This document shows, piece after piece, positions 1 to 8,377 of a DNA stretch of 64,000 bases. This stretch comes from JAUZRW01 sp964549915 (GTDB lineage Bacteria; Chloroflexota; Anaerolineae; Aggregatilineales; Phototrophicaceae): assembly GCA_964549915.1 (NCBI GenBank), contig CAZJWX010000002.1, positions 124,001 through 188,000 on the forward strand, in the 5' to 3' direction. Numbering within the stretch: the stretch's first letter is position 1; each line of letters starts with the position of its first letter. The notes under the pieces were generated by a model. That model saw only the letters and a list, made by a program, of their open reading frames with translations. It made no database searches and had not been told where the DNA came from. A program made the translations under genes and the position numbers.

Positions 1-1
1 C

Positions 2-1270
2 TACCCCAAAACACGCGTACAGCGCGAGGAAGCCATCAACCGCTTGCTGCGGCGCTCCATTGCGGTCATCTCCGCCGTTTTCATCGGCCTGATTGCCCTG
101 GCATTATTCGTGCAATTCGTCATCACCCCTAATCTGACCATCGCAACCGTCAACGGCGAACGCATCACCGTCGGCGAATTTCAGGATCGTTTCCGTTTTG
201 AGCAAGCGCTGGCCCTGCAACAGGCGACCATCCTGTACCAGAATGCCCAGCAGCAAGCCCAGGCATTCGGCATTGATGTCAACCAGATTCTGCAAAACAA
301 TCAGCAATTCCAGCAGTTGAATCAGGAACTCCAATTCCCGGATATTCTCGGTCAGCGTGTGATTGACCAGATGATCGAAGATGAACTCATCCGGCAGGAA
401 TTGGCAGCACGCGACATCGCAGTCAATGAAGAGTTGATCGAACAACAGCAGAACGAATACTTTGGCTTCGATCCGACGGAAGTCGCGCTGATTGGCACAC
501 CCGCCACACCGACGCCAACGCCCACAATCACGCCGACGCCCTTCGTCTCGCCGACGCCATCCCCCACACCGACCGCCACCGCCACGCCAGAGACGACACC
601 GGAAGTGGTCGCGGAGGTCACCGCAGAGGCTACCGGCGAAGCGACGGCTGAAGTGACGGAACAGGCCGTCCCAACGATCCCGCCCTCGCCGACGCCCAGC
701 CAGGAAGATCGCATCGAAGATTACGAAGAGTCGCTGGACTTGTTCCAGGACAACCTGTTGCAGAGCGAAGCGACTGCCAGCGGTATCGACAATTTCTGGC
801 TGCGGCAGGCACAACAGCAAGCCCTGCTGGAAGCCGTCGTCGGCGTAGACCCGGCCAAGCAGTACGTGAATGCGCGGCATATCCTGGTGGAAACAGAAGA
901 AGAAGCTAACGAGATCATCGCGGCATTGGAAGCGGGTGAATCCTTCGCAGAACTGGCACGCTCTCGCTCGGTTGATACGACCTCCGGCGCACGCGGTGGC
1001 GAACTGGATTGGTCTCCCGTCGTGAGTTACGTGCCAGAATTCCAGGAAGCGGTGCTGAATGCTCCCATCGGCGAGGTCGTCGGCCCGGTTGAGAGCGAAT
1101 TCGGCTTCCATATCATTCAGGTGCGTGCACGCGAAGAACGTGAGGTCGAAGGTAATGAGCTTGAGACCATCCAACGCGCCGAATTCAGCGCCTGGGTTGC
1201 TGACCTGCGTGAGGACAGTGAAGAAGACATCACCATCAACGAGAACTGGCCCAACTTCCTGCCGAACTAA
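2..1270 (+). CDS. PpiC/SurA-type peptidyl-prolyl cis-trans isomerase, membrane anchored (5' end cut)
   Basis: A foldase that isomerises X-Pro bonds in exported proteins outside the membrane. The frame is open to the left edge, so the true start probably lies before the window; a TTG at 44 is the first in-window start-like codon. Numbering from that TTG, one membrane helix spans about residues 5-28, then comes a Gln-rich SurA_N-like helical region. A Thr/Pro-rich linker covers about 150-220. A parvulin/rotamase domain (about 270-370) begins at NARHILV and includes GGELDW and FGFHIIQV. The linker inserted between chaperone and PPIase parts is typical of Chloroflexota envelope proteins. An intrinsic terminator follows directly. 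Family certain; substrate unknown. Confidence 0.88.
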   Translation, partial: YPKTRVQREEAINRLLRRSIAVISAVFIGLIALALFVQFVITPNLTIATVNGERITVGEFQDRFRFEQALALQQATILYQNAQQQAQAFGIDVNQILQNNQQFQQLNQELQFPDILGQRVIDQMIEDELIRQELAARDIAVNEELIEQQQNEYFGFDPTEVALIGTPATPTPTPTITPTPFVSPTPSPTPTATATPETTPEVVAEVTAEATGEATAEVTEQAVPTIPPSPTPSQEDRIEDYEESLDLFQDNLLQSEATASGIDNFWLRQAQQQALLEAVVGVDPAKQYVNARHILVETEEEANEIIAALEAGESFAELARSRSVDTTSGARGGELDWSPVVSYVPEFQEAVLNAPIGEVVGPVESEFGFHIIQVRAREEREVEGNELETIQRAEFSAWVADLREDSEEDITINENWPNFLPN

Positions 1271-1279
1271 GATACTCAG

Positions 1280-1312
1280 CAGGATCGCCCCGATTGGGTG
1301 ATCCTGTTTTTT
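1280..1312 (+). terminator. Rho-independent terminator after the PpiC gene
   Basis: An 11-pair stem (CAGGATCGCCC with GGGTGATCCTG, one G-T wobble) has a 5-base loop and is followed by six T. It separates the foldase gene from the FHA operon. Confidence 0.9.
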
Positions 1313-1354
1313 CTCCTCCGTGATGACGCTTGCCCAACGGTTGGCGTCGCTGCA

Positions 1355-1383
1355 TTGCCACACCTACCTGCCCTGTCTATAAT
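1355..1383 (+). promoter_or_regulatory. Sigma70-type promoter of the FHA operon, apparently leaderless
   Basis: TTGCCA at 1355-1360, a 17-base spacer, then a perfect TATAAT at 1378-1383. The expected transcription start (about 7 bases on) coincides with the ATG at 1391. The mRNA would therefore have no 5' UTR. Confidence 0.75.
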
Positions 1384-1390
1384 GCGCAGC

Positions 1391-2164
1391 ATGAACGATC
1401 AACCACTGAACCAGCTAGAAGGACGCATTGAGCGCCTGGTTGAAGGGGTCTTCACCAGCCTCTTTGGCAAGAAAGTCCAGGCGCACGACATCGCGCTGCA
1501 GCTTGCCCGCAGCATGGAGGCGGGGCTGCGCCATGTGCCAGGGCAGGATCGGCGTCCGATTGCGCCGGACCTGTACGTAATTCGCCTACATCCGGAAACG
1601 CTGCAACAGTGGCGGATGCATTCGGCCTTCGGGGAGACACTCAGCGGCGACCTGGCCGAATACGCGACGCAGTGCGGCTATCACCTGCACAGTAAGCCCG
1701 TGATTCGCGTCGTGGAAGATGCGGAACTGGAAAGAGGCGCGGTCTCTGTACGGGCAAAGCACACCACCGCTGTCGAACACAGCACTCAGTCAATGCAGCC
1801 GATCCGTCCAGAAAACAGCGCCCAGGCCTCCGAAACACCGCAAATCATCATTAACGGCAAGAAAACCATCAAGCTGGAAGACTCCTTCATCAGCATCGGG
1901 CGCAGCGACGAGAATCAGATCGTTCTCGACGACCCTAGCGTCTCGCGGCAGCACATCCAACTGCGGCGGCGATTCGGCCTGTATACGCTCTTTGATGTCA
2001 ACAGCAAGGGCGGCACCTACGTCAACAACGTGCGCGTGCTGGAGCACCAATTGCAATCCGGCGATGTCATCCGCCTGGGCAGCACGCAAATTGTCTTCAT
2101 CGCAGGCAGCAGTGCCGACGATACGCCACAGACCACGCAGTCCATTGACCCAATTGAGACGTGA
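1391..2164 (+). CDS. DUF3662/FHA domain protein (FhaA-like)
   Basis: A cytoplasmic phosphothreonine-binding adaptor. The N-terminal DUF3662 region (about 1-115) has the family signature ERLVEGVFTSLFGKKVQ. A short linker is followed by a C-terminal FHA domain (about 150-245) with SIGRSDENQI, DDPSVSRQH and NSKGGTYVNN, the residues that read phospho-Thr. In Actinobacteria FhaA binds phosphorylated MurJ (MviN) and controls peptidoglycan synthesis; a murJ gene lies 7.7 kb downstream. An in-frame ATG at 1382 overlaps the TATAAT box, and an earlier ATG (1298) lies inside the preceding terminator, so 1391 is the best start. It ends 6 bases before a second FHA gene. Confidence 0.86.
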   Translation: MNDQPLNQLEGRIERLVEGVFTSLFGKKVQAHDIALQLARSMEAGLRHVPGQDRRPIAPDLYVIRLHPETLQQWRMHSAFGETLSGDLAEYATQCGYHLHSKPVIRVVEDAELERGAVSVRAKHTTAVEHSTQSMQPIRPENSAQASETPQIIINGKKTIKLEDSFISIGRSDENQIVLDDPSVSRQHIQLRRRFGLYTLFDVNSKGGTYVNNVRVLEHQLQSGDVIRLGSTQIVFIAGSSADDTPQTTQSIDPIET

Positions 2165-2170
2165 ACCGCC

Positions 2171-2614
2171 GTGACACTGGAACTGACCCTACTCGCACTT
2201 CGCATCGCATCTGGCGTGCTGCTGCTGGCGCTGCTGCTAGCCGTTTTCTGGATCATCTGGCGGGAGATGCGGGTTGCTGCTGCCCAGGCACAGATTCATC
2301 GGCGGGTTTACGGGCATCTGGTGGAATTAGCGAACATCGGCGACGAGTATATTCCCACGGGCGAGACGCACCGCCTGCGCCCACTAACCAACCTGGGGCG
2401 TTCGCCGACGAATCACATCGTGATTGACGATGCCACTGCCAGCAGTTCTCATGCGATGATCGGGCTGCGGGAAGGTCACTGGTGGCTGGAAGACAAGAAC
2501 AGCCGCAACGGGACGCTGCTCAACGGTGAAGCGATCACAGCGCCGACGATTGTCACCGATGGCGACATTATCAGCATCGGCAAGGCGCACTTCAAAATTA
2601 TCCTGGAGATTTAG
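2171..2614 (+). CDS. Membrane-anchored FHA domain protein (FhaB-like)
   Basis: A 147-residue protein with a GTG start 6 bases after the previous stop. One N-terminal membrane helix (about 3-28) is followed by a basic region and an FHA domain (about 55-147). Key motifs are LGRSPTNHI, the DDATASSSHA loop and KNSRNGTLLNG. It should bind phospho-Thr on the inner face of the membrane. In Actinobacteria the equivalent fhaA-fhaB pair sits with rodA/pbpA and Ser/Thr kinase genes. Here rodA/ftsW and a PBP gene follow after two metabolic genes, but no kinase or phosphatase is in the window. Confidence 0.85.
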   Translation: MTLELTLLALRIASGVLLLALLLAVFWIIWREMRVAAAQAQIHRRVYGHLVELANIGDEYIPTGETHRLRPLTNLGRSPTNHIVIDDATASSSHAMIGLREGHWWLEDKNSRNGTLLNGEAITAPTIVTDGDIISIGKAHFKIILEI

Positions 2615-2631
2615 GGAAAGAAGCACGATTC

Positions 2632-3423
2632 ATGGACTTAGGATTGGCAGGTGCACGGGTACTGGTGACCGCTGCCAGCGCTGGATTGGGGGCAGCGACG
2701 GCACGGCGTTTCAGCCTGGAAGGGGCACGAGTCGTCATCAACAGCCGCAGCCTCTCAAAGTTGCAGCAAACGGCCACAGCGATTGCGGAAGAGAGCGGAA
2801 ACCCGGTCTTCGCGCACGCCGCCGACGTATCCGACCCTGACGCAATCCCTGCGCTAATTGAAAATACCGTCTCGCTGCTGGGCGGGCTGGACGTTCTGGT
2901 GACGAATGCAGGTGGCCCTCCGGCAGGGACATTCGATGCTTTTGATTACGCGGCATGGCGCTCCGCTACCGATTTGACACTGCTGAGTGCCACCACGTTG
3001 ATTCGTCATGCACTGCCCCATTTGCAGGAATCGGAACAGGCGGCTGTGCTGGCGGTGGTCTCGATTGCGGCAAGAGAACCCGTTGAAAATCTGACGCTCT
3101 CGAATACGATTCGTCCGGCAGCCGTGGGCTTGATGAAGACGCTCTCGCTGGAATACGCCAACCAGGGCATCCGTTTCAACAGTATTTTACCCGGAACGAC
3201 GGACACCGAGCGCATCGACAAGCTGATGCAAGCGCGTGCCGAGAAAAACAACACCAATCCGGAGACCGAACGGAGCAAAGCCGCCGGGGCCATTCCATTG
3301 GGGCGCATCGGCACACCGGAAGAATTTGCCAATGCAGCCGTTTTTCTGTCCTCCCCGGCTGCCAGCTTCATCACAGGGGTCGCGCTCCCGGTGGACGGTG
3401 GCGCAATCCGGGCAACCACGTAA
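2632..3423 (+). CDS. Short-chain dehydrogenase/reductase family protein with altered catalytic triad
   Basis: A classical SDR of 263 residues. The Rossmann nucleotide-binding loop is VTAASAGLGAATARR (12-26), the NAG motif is TNAGGPP (91-97) and the C-terminal substrate lid ends in FITGVALPVDGG. The serine of the triad is S144, but the usual YxxxK thirteen residues later is SNTIR: Ser157 replaces Tyr and Arg161 replaces Lys. Such LSN..R members are usually annotated as 3-oxoacyl-ACP reductases, but canonical hydride-transfer chemistry cannot be assumed. The gene follows the FHA pair by 17 bases and precedes mtnP by 16, so co-transcription is likely. Substrate unknown. Confidence 0.85.
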   Translation: MDLGLAGARVLVTAASAGLGAATARRFSLEGARVVINSRSLSKLQQTATAIAEESGNPVFAHAADVSDPDAIPALIENTVSLLGGLDVLVTNAGGPPAGTFDAFDYAAWRSATDLTLLSATTLIRHALPHLQESEQAAVLAVVSIAAREPVENLTLSNTIRPAAVGLMKTLSLEYANQGIRFNSILPGTTDTERIDKLMQARAEKNNTNPETERSKAAGAIPLGRIGTPEEFANAAVFLSSPAASFITGVALPVDGGAIRATT

Positions 3424-3439
3424 AGGAGAAAGACAGCCT

Positions 3440-4315
3440 ATGAGCGAAACAATCCAGATCGGCGTTATCGGCGGCTCTGGCCTTTACAACATGCCAGAGA
3501 TCAGCGATGTAGAGCAGCACACCATCCCGACGCCCTTCGGCGCGCACAGCAGCGGCCTGCGCAGCGGCACCTTGCGCGGCAAACGGGTCGCTTTCTTGCC
3601 ACGACATGGCGAAGGGCATGTGCATTCCCCCCAGGGCATTCCGCAGCGGGCCAATATCTTCGCGCTGAAATCACTCGGCGTGCGCTTCATCATCGCGGTG
3701 AATGCCACCGGGAGCCTGCGCGAAGATTTCGAACCCGGGCACATCGTCATCCCGGATCAAATTGTGGATTACACCATCGGCAAGCGCGAACGCTCCTTCT
3801 TCAACGACAGCGTCGTCGCCCATATTTCAGTGGCGGATCCCTTCGATGAGGTACTGCGCCAGAAGTTGATCGAATCGGTGCAGGCCAGCGGCGGCACTGT
3901 GCACGGCAAGGGTACGCTGCTGGTAGAAGATGGGCCGCGCTTTGCCACGCGCGCGGAAAGCCACATGTTCCGCCAGTGGGGCTGTGATCTGATCGGCATG
4001 ACCAATGCGCCAGAGGCTTTCCTCGCACGCGAAGCCGAAATCGCTTACGCGAGTATGGCTCATATCACCGATTACGATGTGTGGCATGAGGAAGAAGACC
4101 CCGTCACCGTCGATATGGTCATTGCCACCATGCAGCAGAACCTGAAAATCGCGCAGGATGCCGTCGCCCACGCCGTTGAACACCTGGACGCAGACGCCCT
4201 GACGCCAGCGCACACCGCCCTGGACAACGCGATCATGACGGCGCGCGACAAAATCCCGCAAGAGACGCTGGACGCCCTCAAGCCGCTGGTTGGGCGGGCG
4301 CTGAAACTCGATTAA
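3440..4315 (+). CDS. mtnP: S-methyl-5'-thioadenosine phosphorylase
   Basis: Cleaves methylthioadenosine with phosphate to adenine and methylthioribose-1-phosphate, the first step of methionine salvage. The 291-residue protein has the phosphate-binding GVIGGSGLY, the PRHGEGH motif, HSPQGIPQRANI, the substrate segment GMTNAPEAFLAREAE and TDYDVW, whose Asp marks adenine nucleoside specificity. The start is the ATG at 3440, preceded by the strong ribosome site AAGGAGAA. The frame is open further upstream inside the SDR gene, but that part is non-homologous. The gene lies 4 bases before the FtsW gene. Confidence 0.92.
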   Translation: MSETIQIGVIGGSGLYNMPEISDVEQHTIPTPFGAHSSGLRSGTLRGKRVAFLPRHGEGHVHSPQGIPQRANIFALKSLGVRFIIAVNATGSLREDFEPGHIVIPDQIVDYTIGKRERSFFNDSVVAHISVADPFDEVLRQKLIESVQASGGTVHGKGTLLVEDGPRFATRAESHMFRQWGCDLIGMTNAPEAFLAREAEIAYASMAHITDYDVWHEEEDPVTVDMVIATMQQNLKIAQDAVAHAVEHLDADALTPAHTALDNAIMTARDKIPQETLDALKPLVGRALKLD

Positions 4316-4319
4316 GACG

Positions 4320-5624
4320 ATGGTTCGCACACTGGACGCCAGCGAAACGCGCCACTCGCTGCTCACGGAGCGTCTGCTGCTCACATTGGCGGCGGCTTTC
4401 ATCCTGGTGAACTTCGTCGCTCTGATGCTGCTGCGCACAACGACGCTGGCGGACTGGCTGCACTTCGCCGCATGGATGGGTTGTGCAATTGGCGGGCACT
4501 GGATGCTGAATCGCTTCATCCCACGCCGCGATCCGCTGTTATTCCCGCTGGCGATGTTCTTCAGCGGTTGGGGGCTGGTGTTGATCGAGCGGCTGGAACC
4601 GTTTTTCGCCGACCGACAGACGGTCTGGTTAGTCATCAGCACATTGGCGCTGCTGGCGGTGACAAGTATGCCGCAGATTTTGCGCTGGCTGCGATCCTAT
4701 CGCTACCTGCTGCTGACAGTCGGCCTGCTGCTACTGATCGGCACTGTGCTGCTCGGCAGCAATCCGTCGGGGTTGGCAGGGGCACCGGAACTGTGGTTGG
4801 GATTCGGCAACGTCTTCTTTCAACCCTCCGAACTGCTGAAAATCATCCTGGTCGTCTTCCTGGCAAGCTACCTGGGCGAGCAGGTGCCCCTGCTGCGCAA
4901 TGCGTTCAAAGGCGACGAAACCCCGGATCCCTTCTGGTCACCGCGCATCCTGGGGCCGATTTTCCTCATGTGGAGCCTGACGGTTGCCCTGGTCATCTGG
5001 CAGCGAGATTTGGGGACGGCGGCGCTGTTCTTCGGCGTCTTCATCGTGCTGCTGTATGTCGCCAGCGGACGCACCTGGATTCTGCTTGCCGGGGTCGGCC
5101 TGCTGGGGATTGCAGGCGTGGTCGGCTATAACCTCTTCAGCGTAGTCGAACTGCGCGTGGACATCTGGCTCAATCCCTGGCCGGAGGCGGACGGACGCGC
5201 CTATCAGATTGTGCAAAGCCTGATGGCCTTCGCAGCAGGCGGAGTCGGCGGCAATGGAATCGGGCAGGGGTCACCGGGCTACATTCCGGTGGTGCATTCG
5301 GATTTCATCTTCGCGGCGTTGGCGGAGGAATACGGCCTGCTGGGGGTGATCGTGCTGGTCGCGCTCTTCGCTGTGCTGGTACTGCGAGGGCTGCTGCTGG
5401 CGCTGCGCCTGCAAGAACGGTCCTTTTACGCGCTGCTGGCGCTGGGACTCAGCACTGTCGTCGGATTGCAGGGTATCTTGATTATGGGCGGCGTCCTCAA
5501 GCTGCTGCCACTGACAGGAGTCACTTTGCCCTTCCTGAGCTACGGCGGAAGCTCGCTCATCACCAGCTTTCTGATCAGCGGCCTGCTGCTGCGTCTATCA
5601 GCGGAGGAGGCTGCATGGAACTGA
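4320..5624 (+). CDS. FtsW/RodA/SpoVE (SEDS) peptidoglycan glycosyltransferase
   Basis: A 434-residue polytopic membrane protein with about ten to eleven helices. SEDS proteins polymerise lipid II into glycan strands in partnership with a class B PBP. Family motifs are FFQPSELLKI (before the conserved Lys), a WQRDLGTAALFFGVF helix with its DLG, GGVGGNGIGQGSPGYIPVVHSDFIFAALAEEYG and the closing PFLSYGGSSL. The catalytic Asp region before DFIFA is intact. The gene overlaps the downstream PBP-like gene by 10 bases, so the pair is translationally coupled. RodA-type versus FtsW-type cannot be settled from sequence alone. Confidence 0.93.
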   Translation: MVRTLDASETRHSLLTERLLLTLAAAFILVNFVALMLLRTTTLADWLHFAAWMGCAIGGHWMLNRFIPRRDPLLFPLAMFFSGWGLVLIERLEPFFADRQTVWLVISTLALLAVTSMPQILRWLRSYRYLLLTVGLLLLIGTVLLGSNPSGLAGAPELWLGFGNVFFQPSELLKIILVVFLASYLGEQVPLLRNAFKGDETPDPFWSPRILGPIFLMWSLTVALVIWQRDLGTAALFFGVFIVLLYVASGRTWILLAGVGLLGIAGVVGYNLFSVVELRVDIWLNPWPEADGRAYQIVQSLMAFAAGGVGGNGIGQGSPGYIPVVHSDFIFAALAEEYGLLGVIVLVALFAVLVLRGLLLALRLQERSFYALLALGLSTVVGLQGILIMGGVLKLLPLTGVTLPFLSYGGSSLITSFLISGLLLRLSAEEAAWN

Positions 5625-7036
5625 CACGCGAAGTGCAGCGCCTGACGCTGAGTTTCCTGGCGATGTTCATCTTCATCGGGGCAGCAGCAGGCTATTGGGC
5701 GATTTTTGGCGCGGATAGCATCTTGCTGCGCGAAGACAATCCCCGTGCAGTGGAAGACGAAGCGGCGATTCGGCGCGGCAGCATTTATCCGAGCAATCAA
5801 GCGACACCCCTCGCCCAGACCATAGTGGCTGAAGACGGTACGCTGAACCGCAGGTACATGGATCCGGCGTCCTACAGCTACACGGGATACTTCAGTTTGC
5901 GCTACGGAGTCGGTGGGGCGGAAGCTGCCTATGATGCGATTCTGCGGGGCGAAGCGGGCGAGGAAACGCTTGCGACTTATTTCGAGCGGGATGTCTTGCA
6001 CCTGCCACAGGTCGGCGCGGATGTGCGGTTAACGCTCGATTCGCGGATTCAGCGTCGGCTGTACGAGGCGCTCGACGGCCTATCCGGAGCGGCAGTTGTG
6101 CTGCGTGTGCCGGATGGGGCGGTCTTATCGCTGCTGAGTGTCCCCACCTATAACCCCAACACGCTGGACGAAGATTGGGAGATCCTCATCGAGGCAGCGG
6201 GGAATCCCTTCTTCAATCGTGCAGTGCAGGGGCAGTATCAACCGGGTGGCTTGATTCAGACAGGACTGTTGGGGGCAGCATTGCTGGAAGGAGCGACGCT
6301 GACAATCCCTGACGACAACGCGACTGAACCCGTCACCATCAACGGTTTGACGCTGACCTGTGCGCAGCAGCCCCCTGTTGCATCGCTGACGCTGGAGCAA
6401 GCTTACGCCTACAGTTGCCCCACCCCCTTCCTGACACTGGCACAAAGTCTACCAGAGTCGAGTATTGAGCAGAGCTTCGACCGCCTGCGTGCGATCAGCG
6501 TACCGCTGCTAGAAGGCTTCGTCCCGGACGACTTACCGCCCGAAGCCACTCCAGAAGTCACGGAAGCAGCCGAAAGAGTCTCATTTGAAGAGCGGGTACT
6601 GGGACAGGGGGAACTCACAGTCAGTCCGCTGGGGATTGCATCAGCAACGGGGGCCTTCATCAATGGCGGCAATGCACCGCTGCCGTATGCGCTCGAAGCT
6701 GTTCGCCCTCCCAGTGAAGACTGGATCACCCGTGTACCCACACCGCAATCACTGCCGCTGCTGACCGAGGCGAATGCACGACGGCTGCGCGAACAGATGC
6801 AGAACAATTTGCTCATCCTGGGAGTGGACGTGCCGCAGGGAACGGTCATCGGCGGGCACGCGGCACTCTCGTTTTCCGGCGAGGAAACGCAGTCGTGGTT
6901 TACCGGGTTCATCACTATGGAGGGCGGGCGCGGCCTCACCATCGCCCTCGTACTCGAAGATACGGCTGATGCAGCTCGCGCTGCCGAAATCGGCATCGAC
7001 ACCTTGCTGTACGCCGCTGCATTGCCGTCGAATTAG
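5615..7036 (+). CDS. Class B penicillin-binding-protein homologue without transpeptidase active-site residues
   Basis: 473 residues with one N-terminal membrane helix (about 10-32), a short PBP dimer-like region and a transpeptidase-fold domain (about 135-465; LDSRIQRRLYEAL, NRAVQGQYQPGG). The fold aligns with PbpA/FtsI proteins, but the motifs are gone. The SxxK serine and lysine of YPPGSTFK are G212 and Q215 in YQPGGLIQT. The SxN motif reads S267-C-P269. KTG is replaced by a GGHAALSF stretch before SWFTGF. Acylation by stem peptides or beta-lactams looks impossible. The overlap with the SEDS gene suggests it serves as the structural partner or activator of that glycosyltransferase. Its stop overlaps the convergent gene's stop. 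Confidence 0.85.
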   Translation: MELTREVQRLTLSFLAMFIFIGAAAGYWAIFGADSILLREDNPRAVEDEAAIRRGSIYPSNQATPLAQTIVAEDGTLNRRYMDPASYSYTGYFSLRYGVGGAEAAYDAILRGEAGEETLATYFERDVLHLPQVGADVRLTLDSRIQRRLYEALDGLSGAAVVLRVPDGAVLSLLSVPTYNPNTLDEDWEILIEAAGNPFFNRAVQGQYQPGGLIQTGLLGAALLEGATLTIPDDNATEPVTINGLTLTCAQQPPVASLTLEQAYAYSCPTPFLTLAQSLPESSIEQSFDRLRAISVPLLEGFVPDDLPPEATPEVTEAAERVSFEERVLGQGELTVSPLGIASATGAFINGGNAPLPYALEAVRPPSEDWITRVPTPQSLPLLTEANARRLREQMQNNLLILGVDVPQGTVIGGHAALSFSGEETQSWFTGFITMEGGRGLTIALVLEDTADAARAAEIGIDTLLYAAALPSN

Positions 7037-8157
7037 CCCGATACAGGGCTGACGCTGCCCAACGGTTTTTTGTGGGCTGCGGCACGCTCTTCCTCAACCT
7101 CGGCGAAGATGCGTTCCAGGTCTTCAGAGAAGAGGCGTTTGCGGAAGGTGAATCCCACAACCAGCCCCAGGAATACGCGGAACCACTTCAGGAAGAGGCT
7201 GGTCAGCAGCGCAATCGCTACCGCCAGTTCAGGCGTGACAATCGGTTGAACGGGTGCAACCAGCGCCAGCAACATCGCTCCCGTCGTCACCTCGGTGACG
7301 CCCGCCCCATTGGGCACGAAGCTGAACGCCCCGACGGCTGAAACCACACCGGCGATGAAGGCCGCTTGCAGCACCAACTGCCAGGTCACTTCCAGACCGA
7401 AGCCATAGAGAATGATGACGAAACCCACGATGCTCCACAGGTAAACGCCCACACCAACCAGCGTCATGGGGATGACGTGGCGCAGGTGGAAGATCTCCCG
7501 ACTGCTTTCGTAAAAGTCCGTGAGCGGCTGCTGTAAGCGTCGCAGCAACGGAACATAGCCCAGGATATTGAGGAAGAACATCGCCAACGGCCTGATCTGC
7601 ACAACGATCAAACCGCCCACGATTAAGGCCATCGACGTATAAATCAGGGTCGCGCTGAGAGCGCCGTAGTCGATCGCGCCGTAAGAACCCAGGTTCAGCA
7701 GATCACCGGAGATGACCAATGCGACGAATACGATGACAATCACGGCCAGGCCATCCACGATACGCTCTGCCAACACAACGGGTGTGCTGCGTGCAATGGA
7801 GACCCCCGTCTTGGACTTCAACAGCGCCGCCTTGATGACCTCGGCAGATTTGCCCGGACTCACAACCATCGTGAAGGCCGTGATGAAGATAATAATGCTA
7901 TCAAACAGGCTGATTTTGTCGCGGGCGTCGATCACGCCCAGGTAGTAATGCCACTCGAAAAAGCGAAAGGCGATCACGAGAAACTGGCTGATCATGATCG
8001 GAATCACGAGAAGCCAGGGAAACGCTCGGATTTGCGCGAAAGCGCCATCCTCTTTGGAGAGCTGCCCCTGACTATCGGCAATGACGAGCAGTAAAATGTA
8101 CAAACCCAGGATCAACAGGATGCCCAGGAACAACTGATTACGGTACTTACGGAACAT
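7033..8157 (-). CDS. Lysylphosphatidylglycerol synthase TM / AglD2-type flippase-like membrane protein
   Basis: About 374 residues and eight or nine membrane helices of the LPG_synthase_TM (UPF0104) family, without the soluble aminoacyl-transferase half. Typical family stretches are RFFEWHYYL, VVSPGKSAEVIKAALL near the middle and AFSFVPNGAGVTEVT. Such proteins are thought to move or modify polyprenyl- or glycerophospholipids; no specific substrate can be named. The start at 8157 is favoured because GGAG lies 8 bases upstream; a second in-frame ATG is at 8169. Its stop overlaps that of the convergent PBP-like gene, with no room for a terminator. Confidence 0.82.
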   Translation of the reverse strand: MFRKYRNQLFLGILLILGLYILLLVIADSQGQLSKEDGAFAQIRAFPWLLVIPIMISQFLVIAFRFFEWHYYLGVIDARDKISLFDSIIIFITAFTMVVSPGKSAEVIKAALLKSKTGVSIARSTPVVLAERIVDGLAVIVIVFVALVISGDLLNLGSYGAIDYGALSATLIYTSMALIVGGLIVVQIRPLAMFFLNILGYVPLLRRLQQPLTDFYESSREIFHLRHVIPMTLVGVGVYLWSIVGFVIILYGFGLEVTWQLVLQAAFIAGVVSAVGAFSFVPNGAGVTEVTTGAMLLALVAPVQPIVTPELAVAIALLTSLFLKWFRVFLGLVVGFTFRKRLFSEDLERIFAEVEEERAAAHKKPLGSVSPVSG

Positions 8158-8264
8158 AGTCCACTCCATCCCCAACGTCGGAATACATTGTAACATTTAT
8201 CAGATTAGGGGGCGTAGAGAAATCACGGGGAAACCGTAGCATTCTATTGCATGTTCAAAGCAAC

Positions 8265-8283
8265 CCAAGTATGGCACACTTGG
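8265..8283. repeat. Short inverted repeat in the 8158-8377 divergent intergenic region
   Basis: CCAAGT and ACTTGG arms of 6 bases flank a 7-base spacer, about 95 bases before the next ORF. It could be an operator. The rest of this 220-base region holds no recognisable gene; a weak TACAAT box faces the minus-strand gene. Confidence 0.35.
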
Positions 8284-8377
8284 CGGCATCCAGAAGTAAG
8301 CAAGTTGTAAGAGTTTGCAAGTAAAAGCGGGCAGAGCGGCCAAAAACCCATTTCTGTTCGACATTGAGGCAACTTTC

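Noticed and set aside
104..1363. 419-codon open frame antisense to the PpiC gene
   Set aside because: It mirrors the codon bias of the real gene, has Cys/Arg/Gly-rich random composition, and runs through the terminator.
1298..1390. Longer N-terminus for the FhaA-like protein from the ATG at 1298
   Set aside because: That ATG lies inside the preceding terminator and upstream of the promoter.
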